Source of the DNA: Bacillota bacterium
Lineage (GTDB): Bacteria > Bacillota > Clostridia > Christensenellales > CAG-138
Length of the DNA stretch: 36,232 nt
Assembly: GCA_023435855.1 (NCBI GenBank)
Contig: JAEZLG010000094.1
Location: forward strand, 1 to 36,232
Direction: 5' to 3'
Made by a program: the position numbers and the translations under genes. The notes beneath the pieces are model-generated. The model saw nothing but the letters and a program-made list of their open reading frames with translations, was not told where the DNA came from and searched no databases. Below, one piece after another: positions 6,762-13,664 of this stretch; the first letter of the stretch is position 1, and each line of letters begins with the position of its first letter.

Positions 6762-7784
6762 TTAATTTTCTGTTCTCCAACTCCTGTACAGCCCCGCTAT
6801 AACCGCCTCAAGCGGTTCTGCGGCAAGTTCTACATCGGATACATCGGGTATTTCCGAAAGCTCGCGCAGCACTTCCTGCACGGGTGTTTTTTGGGGCTCG
6901 AAGGCATAGGTATGCATCGAGTCTATGCTTTCCACAAGTAAAGCGGAAATTAGTTTCGGTGGTACGGGCGAGCTTGTTTGGATGCGTACGAGCCTGTTAA
7001 AACTGTTATTTTGTCTTAGCGCTTCAAACGTACCGTCAAACGCAATGCGCCCGTTTGATAGGAGCACTACGCGATGTGCCATTTCGGCAAGATCGTCCAT
7101 GTCATGCGAGGTTACAAGTACCGTTGTGCCGTAGAGAGAGCCGAGTGTGCGTAAAAACTCGATCATCTGCCGTTTGGCAAGTACGTCAAGCCCCAGCGTT
7201 GGTTCATCGAGCAATATGAGCTTGGGGTTATGAAGGAGCATCAGTGCAAGCTCGCAGCGCATTCTTTGCCCGAGGCTAAGTTCACGTGCAAAGGTATGCA
7301 GCAAATCGCCTATGTCGAGCCGCTCCGTTACGTCATGGAGCATGCGCGTATAGGTGGTATCGGGAATATTCCACACCTCGCGCTTCCATTCAAAGCTCGA
7401 TAAAATGGGATGGTCCCACCAAAGCTCCATGCGGTTGCCGAAGAGTATACCGACATTTTGCATGAGCTCAACGCGGTTCTTCATGGGTGAAAGACCCATA
7501 ACGTTTACCTCCCCAATGTCCGGCACGAGCATGCCGCAAAGGAGTTTTATGGTGGTGCTTTTTCCGGCACCGTTGGGGCCTGCATAGGCCACAAATTCGC
7601 CCTTATTTACTTTAAGGTTCACGCTGTCAAGTGCGCACACCTCTTTTACCTCGGGATGCAGGAGGTTTTTGAGCGCGTTTATAACCGTGCCTGCACGCTG
7701 CTGTTGGTAAAAAGTCTTTTTAACATTTGTAAGTTCAACCGCGGTGTCCCATGCTGCGGTAGCGCGAACTGCCGACTTTGGCAT
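6762..7784 (-). CDS. ABC-2 type transporter ATP-binding protein
   Basis: ATPase of a three-part ABC exporter, 340 aa, cytoplasmic face of the membrane. Walker A GPNGAGKST (69-77), Q-loop region, signature LSLGQRM (169-175), Walker B LILLDEPT (189-195) and the switch His in VTSHDMDD are all present. The GNRMELWWDHP segment after the Q-loop is typical of the COG4586 group, which is always found with two DUF990-like (ABC2_membrane_6) permeases, as here. The ATG at 7784 lies about 50 bases inside the 3' end of the preceding permease gene, with AAAGGA about 10 bases upstream. This overlap is longer than usual, but no better start is seen before the conserved VELTNVKKTF segment. Substrate unknown. 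Confidence 0.9.
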   Translation of the reverse strand: MPKSAVRATAAWDTAVELTNVKKTFYQQQRAGTVINALKNLLHPEVKEVCALDSVNLKVNKGEFVAYAGPNGAGKSTTIKLLCGMLVPDIGEVNVMGLSPMKNRVELMQNVGILFGNRMELWWDHPILSSFEWKREVWNIPDTTYTRMLHDVTERLDIGDLLHTFARELSLGQRMRCELALMLLHNPKLILLDEPTLGLDVLAKRQMIEFLRTLGSLYGTTVLVTSHDMDDLAEMAHRVVLLSNGRIAFDGTFEALRQNNSFNRLVRIQTSSPVPPKLISALLVESIDSMHTYAFEPQKTPVQEVLRELSEIPDVSDVELAAEPLEAVIAGLYRSWRTEN

Positions 7785-8583
7785 AATACTTCAGTCCTTT
7801 CGAGAAAAAAATGTAGGCTAGGCCGCATAGTGTCACGGCCACGAGTGCAGGAAGGAGGAGCAGTATTCCGCCCTCCGTTTTTTTAAGGAGTATGCAGGTT
7901 GGCAGCCAAGCCAATGCCCCTGCCGGCAGCACCGTCAAAAGCGCATAGCGCACGGCGGAGGGCAGCCCGAAAAGCGGGTAGATGGATAGCGAAAACATCG
8001 CATCAAGAACCACGGAGGAGAGCTCCTCCCCCGCCTTTGGCCTGTAAAATGCTGCGCTGCCCGCGAGGAAGGAATAGCCAAGCACCATGCTTACACCGCA
8101 TATAAGGTAAAAAATAAGTAGGAGCAGCCAGCCGAAGCTTGCGGCGATTTTAAGCCGTATGGCAGCAAAAACCACCACAGCGACGCCGCATAGGAAAGTG
8201 CTGCTGCCGGAAACCGGCAAAAACCCTTCCGTTAAAAGCTGAGCGGGAAGCGATAAAGGCTGTATCAACATATGATCCAGCTGCCCTCGGCCAACGCGGC
8301 GGGAGATGTAGCCCGCGTTGCCGCCCCCAAAGAAAAGTTGGAAAAGCCCTGATACGACGGTTGAATAACCGAGCATCAAAAGCACCTCATCGCTTGAGAA
8401 CGTACCGACGCCCGCAAAGCGTTCGGATAATAAAAACACCGAGGAAACGCTTGCGATTGCGGAAACAAGATCACTCAAAATGGCCAAAACGCAGTTTCTC
8501 GTATCGCGCAACAGCCACGCAGCATCCATACGTGCGTAAAGTTTTAAAAGCCGCAAAGCGCGGTGCAGTTTTTTAGCCGCCAT
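7735..8583 (-). CDS. ABC-2 type transporter permease (COG3694-like)
   Basis: Membrane subunit of the same exporter, 282 aa, with about six hydrophobic segments. A cytoplasmic N-terminus (MAAKKLHRALRLLKLYARMDAAWLLRDTRN) leads into the first helix. GNAGYISRRVGRGQLDHMLIQPLSLPAQLL is the characteristic amphipathic stretch of this permease family. The gene overlaps the upstream permease gene by 11 bases and the downstream ATPase gene by 50, so the three are translated as a tightly coupled operon. It probably pairs with the other permease as a heterodimer bound to an ATPase dimer. Confidence 0.85.
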   Translation of the reverse strand: MAAKKLHRALRLLKLYARMDAAWLLRDTRNCVLAILSDLVSAIASVSSVFLLSERFAGVGTFSSDEVLLMLGYSTVVSGLFQLFFGGGNAGYISRRVGRGQLDHMLIQPLSLPAQLLTEGFLPVSGSSTFLCGVAVVVFAAIRLKIAASFGWLLLLIFYLICGVSMVLGYSFLAGSAAFYRPKAGEELSSVVLDAMFSLSIYPLFGLPSAVRYALLTVLPAGALAWLPTCILLKKTEGGILLLLPALVAVTLCGLAYIFFSKGLKYYAKVGSSRYRSMGHRG

Positions 8584-9355
8584 GGGAAACCATCCTTTCT
8601 CGACTCTTGCGAAACACCAAAAGTGTGACAGGCCACAACAAAAGGTTCCAGAATACTTGGAGTGGAATTACATCTATTACGCCTGCAAGTCCTGTGAACA
8701 ACGAAAGCGGCGCACCCGCTTGGCTCGCAAACGGTGAAAGTGCCAGTATCTTGCCTATACCCCACGGCAAAAGCGCAAAGGGGATTACTGCACCCGATAA
8801 CAGAGCTGTAATCGCACGGCGGATTACTTCCACGAGCCATGCGGTATTTTGCATGCGAATCACAAGGCATGCAAACAAAAAGTCGATGGCAAAGCCGAGC
8901 GATACAGAAAGCGCAAGGCTTATAAAAAACCAAGGGCTTTGCGGTAAAACGTTAATATTTAGGGCGGATGAGATCAACAGCACCGGCAGCGAAAAAAGCA
9001 GAAACGGCGTGATCCAACCACCCACCGTATGCGCGGCAAGCTGTGGGAAAATACCCATCGGGCGCATGTACTGGCTTAATATACTCCCTTCGTGCATCCA
9101 CGACGAGGCAGGTGTGCGCACATCAATCAGGTCGCTGAGCGCAACACTCACGACGGTATAGCTTAAAAGCATTGGGAGTGTCATCCCCTCGGTCTTAGCG
9201 CCTTGTGAGAAGAGCGCTGTCCAAAGCGAAATGAGCGCGATTAGCCTAAGAATGCGTATTGCGTAACCGCCAATCGCCTCGCCGAGGCCGAAATAGTTTT
9301 GTTCGAGCGCGCTCATGCGCGCGGTGGCTATATAGGGTCGTAAACGGTGTACCAT
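8573..9355 (-). CDS. ABC-2 type transporter permease (COG4587-like)
   Basis: First structural gene of the exporter operon, 260 aa with about six membrane helices. MVHRLRPYIATARMSALEQNYFGLG precedes the first helix; the EGSILSQYMRPMG segment aligns with the coupling region of the sister permease (GRGQLDHMLIQPLS). I place the start at the ATG at 9355 because AGGAG lies 8 bases upstream (9364-9368 on the plus strand); an in-frame ATG at 9376 would remove that spacing and start within the T-run of the upstream hairpin. Promoter, small ORF and terminator-like hairpin precede it on the same strand. Confidence 0.85.
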   Translation of the reverse strand: MVHRLRPYIATARMSALEQNYFGLGEAIGGYAIRILRLIALISLWTALFSQGAKTEGMTLPMLLSYTVVSVALSDLIDVRTPASSWMHEGSILSQYMRPMGIFPQLAAHTVGGWITPFLLFSLPVLLISSALNINVLPQSPWFFISLALSVSLGFAIDFLFACLVIRMQNTAWLVEVIRRAITALLSGAVIPFALLPWGIGKILALSPFASQAGAPLSLFTGLAGVIDVIPLQVFWNLLLWPVTLLVFRKSRERMVSHGG

Positions 9356-9376
9356 ATTGAATTCTCCTAAAAGCAT

Positions 9377-9406
9377 AAAAAAACGGAGGGCCGTTTAGGC
9401 TCTCCG
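9377..9406 (-). terminator. Terminator-like hairpin in the ABC operon leader (possible attenuator)
   Basis: On the minus strand CGGAGAGCC and GGCCCTCCG pair (9-bp stem with one A-C mismatch) around TAAAC, followed directly by seven T. It lies between the stop of the 47-codon ORF and the first permease start, so readthrough would be needed for exporter expression from the upstream promoter. Confidence 0.6.
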
Positions 9407-9440
9407 GTGCAGGTAAAGGCACTTCCGTGCTTTGCAAAAA

Positions 9441-9584
9441 TTAAGCGAAAGCGCGGTTGAGAGGCTCTTTTGCGGCATTTTTGGGTAGACTTCTCCCTTG
9501 GAGTGCCAAAATGGACGAATTGCCCTTTATGTTTTCCGCATAGACCGTCATCAGACCGCCAAAGAAAAGCATGCGTGAAACCAA
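9441..9584 (-). CDS. Small ORF of 47 codons upstream of the ABC exporter (leader peptide or small protein)
   Basis: No family recognised. The ORF opens with a TTG at 9584 that has a full AAGGAGG-type site (GGAGG at 9593-9597) eight bases upstream; the ATG at 9572 would be 20 bases away. The peptide begins MVSRMLFFGGLMTVYAEN, then GNSSILALQGRSLPKN, and ends PLNRAFA. It has a short hydrophobic start, no Cys and a basic C-terminal half. A near-consensus sigma-A promoter lies about 35 bases before the ribosome site, and a terminator-like hairpin with seven T lies after its stop, before the exporter genes. It could be a regulatory leader peptide, a small secreted or modified peptide exported by the pump, or an independent small protein. 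The start signals are strong; the function is unknown. Confidence 0.55.
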   Translation of the reverse strand: MVSRMLFFGGLMTVYAENIKGNSSILALQGRSLPKNAAKEPLNRAFA

Positions 9585-9618
9585 ACCTCTCACCTCCTTA
9601 CATAGTATTCCGCAAAAA

Positions 9619-9647
9619 AGAATAACGGTTTTACCTGCTTTTGTCAA
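9619..9647 (-). promoter_or_regulatory. Strong sigma-A promoter for the small ORF and ABC operon
   Basis: On the minus strand, TTGACA (9647-9642) and TATTCT (9624-9619) are separated by exactly 17 bases. The predicted transcript starts about 20 bases before the AAGGAGG site of the 47-codon ORF. Confidence 0.8.
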
Positions 9648-9697
9648 CAAGTAATTCGTGTAAGGGTTCGGCTCCCCTCCCCTTAGGCCGCAGGCGG

Positions 9698-9727
9698 TTG
9701 ACAAGCAGGAACGCATACGATTAGAAT
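9698..9727 (+). promoter_or_regulatory. Sigma-A promoter abutting the metallophosphoesterase start codon
   Basis: TTGACA (9698-9703) and TAGAAT (9722-9727) are 18 bases apart. The ATG of the gene is at 9734, about where transcription would begin, and no Shine-Dalgarno sequence is present, so the mRNA may be leaderless. It is divergent from the promoter at 9619-9647. Confidence 0.65.
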
Positions 9728-9733
9728 TACCGC

Positions 9734-10861
9734 ATGGGTAAGAATAAGACAACAAGACGTTTTTTCAACCGCACACTGTATGTCACAGCAGCCTCGATGG
9801 TTCTTCTGCTTTTCGTATGGCTCGCGTATTCGAGTTGTCGTGCAGCACAACCTTCGCCTGATCTCCATATAACGCCGAAGCCTTCGCTTTCCATAACGCC
9901 TCTTGCTGCGAACACCCCCTCACCCACCCTTGAGAACTCGCCGACACCTATACCCACACCCGATGGCCTTACGGCGAAGAGCGGTACATCTACCGTGGCG
10001 TGGATTTCCGATACGCAGCATTATCACGTTAAAGCACCGGAAGTGTTTCAGCAAATGACACGCTTTTTACGCGATGAACAAGCGCGTATGAATCTTACCT
10101 ACATTGTTCATACAGGCGACATAGTAGACGAACGCAGCGACGAGTCACAATGGGAAAATGCTATAGCGGCGATGGAAACACTAAAAAACATTCCCTATGG
10201 TGTGCTGGCGGGCAACCACGATGCAGGGAGAGATTCGGATTTTAGCCTATTCTCGAAATATTTCGGTGAGGATGCTATGCTAAAAAGGCCTGAAAACACA
10301 TATTACGGAGGTTCCTACAAAAACAACCGCGGTCATTATGACCTTATGGATATCGGCGAAAACCGTTTCGTATTTGCGTACATGAGCTATGCGCCTGACG
10401 AAGACGGCATACGATGGCTCAACGATGTTTTTAAAGAATACCGTGACCGTGTGGGTGTGCTTTGCTTGCATCAATATTTTAATACCGATATGAGCTACAG
10501 CTCGCCCGGTGAGACATTGTTCAAAAAAGTGGTTAAAAAGAACCCGAACGTATATCTTGTTTTATGCGGGCACCGCTATTCCGTGGGCCATAAGGCGCTC
10601 GATCTTGATGACGACAGCGACGGGAAGACGGATCGACGTGTGTATGAGCTCATGCAAAACTATCAGGCTGCGGGCCAAATAGGAGGCAGCGGCTACATGC
10701 AGTTATTGCAGTTTGACGATACAAGAAAAGAAGTGCGCGTAATCAGCTACTCACCCTATACGGATGACAGACGCTACTACGATACCCCCGGGACAGAGCT
10801 TGAAGAATTCCCGGTGGACCCGGAACAAGAGGAATATACATTTTCGTATCCGTGGAAGTAA
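9734..10861 (+). CDS. Membrane-anchored calcineurin-like metallophosphoesterase
   Basis: Metal-dependent phosphoesterase, 375 aa, predicted to face the outside. Residues 1-15 are basic (KNKTTRRFFNR), followed by one hydrophobic segment (about 16-33) acting as a signal anchor or signal peptide, then a Pro/Ser/Thr-rich spacer (about 37-80). The catalytic domain has the family's dimetal motifs: SDTQHYH (Asp93, His96), HTGDIVDE (128-133), GNHDAG (160-163), and the later CLHQYF and LCGHRYSVGH histidines. The start at 9734 leaves no room for a ribosome site after the promoter; the next Met (residue 22) falls inside the hydrophobic segment and is less likely. Substrate unknown; nucleotidases, phosphodiesterases and wall-acid enzymes share this fold. 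A convergent superoxide dismutase gene follows. Confidence 0.88.
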   Translation: MGKNKTTRRFFNRTLYVTAASMVLLLFVWLAYSSCRAAQPSPDLHITPKPSLSITPLAANTPSPTLENSPTPIPTPDGLTAKSGTSTVAWISDTQHYHVKAPEVFQQMTRFLRDEQARMNLTYIVHTGDIVDERSDESQWENAIAAMETLKNIPYGVLAGNHDAGRDSDFSLFSKYFGEDAMLKRPENTYYGGSYKNNRGHYDLMDIGENRFVFAYMSYAPDEDGIRWLNDVFKEYRDRVGVLCLHQYFNTDMSYSSPGETLFKKVVKKNPNVYLVLCGHRYSVGHKALDLDDDSDGKTDRRVYELMQNYQAAGQIGGSGYMQLLQFDDTRKEVRVISYSPYTDDRRYYDTPGTELEEFPVDPEQEEYTFSYPWK

Positions 10862-10910
10862 AGGACTTCGGAAGCACTCACAACCTAGTTAAAAAACCAT
10901 GGTATTGTAA

Positions 10911-10934
10911 AGGGCGCACCTATAGGTACGCCCT
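10911..10934. terminator. Palindrome between convergent genes, likely bidirectional terminator
   Basis: AGGGCGcACCTA and TAGGTaCGCCCT form a 12-bp stem with one mismatch and no loop to speak of. It lies midway between the metallophosphoesterase stop and the superoxide dismutase stop. The flanking T-tracts are weak. Confidence 0.5.
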
Positions 10935-10940
10935 ATATAG

Positions 10941-11438
10941 TTACATAGCCATTATTGTTCCGCAGGCTATTTTTTTGCCGGAATTACCCGAGGGCTGCGA
11001 GGTAAAATCGTCCACGCCCGCGTGGATAATCACCGACCTGCCTATCACTTCGCTGACTTGAAACCGGTCCGTGATGAACGTAAGGAATGCGCTGCCGCTG
11101 TTTTCAAACAAGGGCGGCATATCGCCCGCATGGTAGGGATGGGGGCATTTTTTGGGGTTGTAATGACCGCCCGCACCGGCGTACCGGTCCTGCCTGTCGC
11201 CTAAACAGCCGCCTCCCTCGTGTATATGAAACGCGAAAACGCCGTTCATGCAGGGGCCACTCAAATGCGGCAGACCGCTCACTTCAGCAGCGATTATCAC
11301 GTCGCCACGCGTTTGAAAAAAATAGACCGTGCCGCGCACGGCGGAATAAGGCGCGCTTCCGCGTATGGCTGCGTAAGCCGTCGGGCGCTCAAGAAGCACA
11401 CGCGCGACGCGCCGCGTAATATCCTGCGCCTCAAACAT
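10941..11438 (-). CDS. sodC: Cu/Zn superoxide dismutase family protein, no signal peptide
   Basis: Would convert superoxide to oxygen and hydrogen peroxide. In the 165-aa product all metal ligands of the family can be placed: His71 and His73 in AFHIHEGG, His92 in GGHYNP, His100, His103 and Asp106 in CPHPYHAGDMP, and His139 in SVIIHAGVDDFTSQPSGNSG, with the Arg-equivalent region and Cys78/Cys159 available for the usual disulfide. Bacterial SodC is usually exported, but this protein starts MFEAQDITRRVARVLL without a signal peptide, so it is probably cytoplasmic. I chose the ATG at 11438 because GGGGG lies about 9 bases upstream; an in-frame ATG at 11477 is possible. It is divergent from the dipeptidase gene. 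Confidence 0.87.
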   Translation of the reverse strand: MFEAQDITRRVARVLLERPTAYAAIRGSAPYSAVRGTVYFFQTRGDVIIAAEVSGLPHLSGPCMNGVFAFHIHEGGGCLGDRQDRYAGAGGHYNPKKCPHPYHAGDMPPLFENSGSAFLTFITDRFQVSEVIGRSVIIHAGVDDFTSQPSGNSGKKIACGTIMAM

Positions 11439-11602
11439 GGGAATATCCCCCTTTAAAGTATCCTGTGAGTCGTACATAAACTACAATAACCCCCTTTGTT
11501 CATCATATGCGAATAAGGGCATAAAAGCGCGGTGTGTTTTGAAGCTTCCCTTTATCCGTTAAGAAGGTGTATCATGTTCTGGAGTATAAGAAGGAGATAA
11601 CT

Positions 11603-12571
11603 ATGCAAGCTTATAAAATTGCCGATATGCATTGCGATACCATTGTATGCCGCGTGTCGCGAGGAAACGGAAATGTCCGTTTGCGCCAAAACGACGGGCA
11701 GCTCGATTTGCTGCGCTTAAAAAACGCAGGGGTAGTTGCACAGTGCTTTGCTTTGTTTATCCCAAGCGGCGAGGATGAAAAGGCGCTTCAAGGTCTTTCT
11801 CCCTACGGCTTTTTTGAAATGGCTTACGGATGTTATAAGGAGCAGATTGAGCAAAACGCCGACTTAGTGCGGCCGGCGTTCAACTATTTTGACGTAGAAA
11901 CAAACATGGCCGAAGGGCGGATTTCCTCCATCCTCACCATCGAAGACGGCCTGCTTCTTGAAGGCAAGATCGAGCGCGTGGACGAGTTGTATGAAAAAGG
12001 CGTAAGGCTTATCACATTAACGTCGAACACGGAAAACTCGCTCGGCTACCCCAATTATAACGACGGACCGGATACCGCTCACGGGCTTAAGGAGTTTGGG
12101 TTTTTGGCAATGGAGCGGATGAATGAACTTGGCATCATCGTGGATGTTTAGCATCTTTCGGATGCGGGTTTTTACGATGTGGCAAAGCACTGCAAAAAGC
12201 CGTTTGTCGCTTCACATTCCAACGCCCGCGCTATATGGAACGATAGAAGAAACCTCACGGACGATATGCTTAAAACGCTTGCGGAAAAAGGCGGTATGAC
12301 AGGTCTCAACTTTGCCTCGTATTTTTTAAGCGAGGATAAGGTATCCACCGCTTCGGCGCTTCTAAGACACGCAAAGCATATCGTAAATGTAGCAGGCGAA
12401 GATGCGCTCGGCTTCGGTTCCGATTTTGACGGCATCAGCTGCGAGCTCGAATTTGGCGGCTGTGAGGGGTATGGAATAATTTTGGAGCTTTTCGAAAAGC
12501 ATTTTACCCCCAGGCAGATGGAAAAGCTTACATATTTAAACTTTCTTCGCATACTGAAGGAATGCTGCTGA
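11603..12571 (+). pseudogene. Membrane dipeptidase (peptidase M19, renal dipeptidase family) interrupted by an in-frame TAG
   Basis: Zinc dipeptidase that cleaves dipeptides, often those with a C-terminal D-residue. One continuous frame of 322 codons plus stop carries a TAG at 12149-12151 (codon 183). Before it are the HxD ligands (IADMHCDT, His10/Asp12) and the bridging Glu region (LTIEDGLLLEG). Directly after it the frame continues HLSDAGFYDVAKH, FVASHSNARA and GFGSDFDG, all M19 hallmarks. The family sequence at the break is DVSHLSD, so TAG replaces the Ser codon before a metal-ligand His; TCG to TAG is a single change. The start ATG at 11603 has AAGGAG 7-8 bases upstream. TAG is a normal stop for other genes here (24754-24756, 33517-33519). 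Either a recent pseudogene, a sequencing error, or two fragments. Confidence 0.85.
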
Positions 12572-12572
12572 G

Positions 12573-12602
12573 TTGTAAGAAATGAACCGAGGATGATATA
12601 CT
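12573..12602 (+). promoter_or_regulatory. Probable sigma-A promoter for the nucleotidyltransferase gene
   Basis: TTGTAA (12573-12578) and TATACT (12597-12602) are 18 bases apart, 30 bases before the ATG, which has GGAGG in between. Confidence 0.6.
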
Positions 12603-12634
12603 AATACAAACTACAAAAGTCGGAGGTACACCGC

Positions 12635-13549
12635 ATGGCAAAGCCGGTATTGGCGATCTTGGCGGCTGGCATGGGGAGCCGCTACGGCGGTCTCAAGCAG
12701 ATTGACCCCATGGATGCGCATGGTAACATCATCATTGATTTTGATATTTACGACGCGAAAAAAGCGGGCTTTGAGGATCTCGTTTTCATTATCAAGAAGG
12801 AAATTGAGGCGGATTTTAAAAATAATATAGGCTTGCGCATGGAAAAACGCATGAACGTATCCTATGCCTATCAGGAGCTCGATAAGCTGCCTGCAGGCTT
12901 TTCCGTGCCCGAGGGCCGCGTGAAGCCTTGGGGCACTACCCATGCTGTGCTTTGCGCACGCGAAGTGATCGGCAATCGGCCCTTTGCCATCATCAACGCG
13001 GACGATTACTACGGTCCCCGCGCATTTCAAGAGCTGTACAATTTTCTTTCCCGCGGAACCGATATAAATGCGCACGCCATGGTAGGCTATAACATCGAAA
13101 ACACGCTTACGGAATATGGGTCCGTGGCACGCGGTATTTGCATGGTAAATGAAAAAGCCTATCTTACCGATATCGTTGAGCGCACCAAGGTGGTAAAAAC
13201 CGAAAATTGCGCCGCTTTCACCTTGGATGGTGAGCATTATACGGATATTCCCAAGGGAACCGTGGTTTCTATGAACTGCTGGGGTTTCATGGAGGGAATC
13301 TTTGATCGGCTGCAGGCAAACTTTAACGGCAATTTTGAAGCCGGTGTACGGTCCAATCCGCTCAAGTACGAAGATCTTTTACCCAATGCCGTGCGGTATG
13401 CCATCGGCGACGGCAAAACAAGTGTGAAGGTGCTTCCGACCCCCGATCGCTGGTTTGGCGTCACTTACAAAGAGGACAAAGAGAGCACGATTGAAGCATT
13501 GAAAGCATTAAAAGCAAAGGGATTGTACAGCGAGAAGCTTTGGGAGTAA
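12635..13549 (+). CDS. Sugar-phosphate nucleotidyltransferase family protein
   Basis: Predicted to join a sugar 1-phosphate to an NTP, giving an NDP-sugar, in the cytoplasm. The 304-aa protein starts with the family's nucleotide-binding loop LAAGMGSRYGGLKQ (about 8-21), and has a second conserved region around WGTTHAVLCAREVI and the INADDYYG metal-binding Asp pair (about 120-127). The size fits single-domain GlmU/GalU-like enzymes, but the LKQIDPMDAHGNIIIDFDIYDAKKAGF segment differs from GalU and RmlA and matches a less-studied clade common in Clostridia. Start: ATG at 12635 with GGAGG 9-10 bases before it. It has its own promoter and a terminator-like stem after it, so it is probably monocistronic. 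Base and sugar specificity cannot be read from sequence. Confidence 0.82.
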   Translation: MAKPVLAILAAGMGSRYGGLKQIDPMDAHGNIIIDFDIYDAKKAGFEDLVFIIKKEIEADFKNNIGLRMEKRMNVSYAYQELDKLPAGFSVPEGRVKPWGTTHAVLCAREVIGNRPFAIINADDYYGPRAFQELYNFLSRGTDINAHAMVGYNIENTLTEYGSVARGICMVNEKAYLTDIVERTKVVKTENCAAFTLDGEHYTDIPKGTVVSMNCWGFMEGIFDRLQANFNGNFEAGVRSNPLKYEDLLPNAVRYAIGDGKTSVKVLPTPDRWFGVTYKEDKESTIEALKALKAKGLYSEKLWE

Positions 13550-13612
13550 TTTTAAAAAGCTGCCTACTCCCTTTGTTTTAACAATCCTAGGCTTAACGAT
13601 CGGTTTAGTAAA

Positions 13613-13644
13613 GAAGTGCTGTATCCTTATGGAAACAGCACTTC
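13613..13644. terminator. Stem-loop between convergent genes
   Basis: GAAGTGCTGT (13613-13622) and ACAGCACTTC (13635-13644) make a perfect 10-bp stem with a 12-base loop. T-rich sequence follows on the minus strand (TTTACTAAA). It separates the nucleotidyltransferase and surface protein genes. Confidence 0.6.
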
Positions 13645-13664
13645 ATGTAATTTAACCGGTTAAA

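Noticed and set aside
12149..12151. TAG recoded as an amino acid (for example pyrrolysine or Gln)
   Set aside because: Other genes here end in TAG, no other internal TAG was seen, and the family residue at this place is Ser. A point mutation is simpler.
12149..12179. A frameshift in the dipeptidase gene
   Set aside because: Both parts are in the same frame; only a stop codon separates them.
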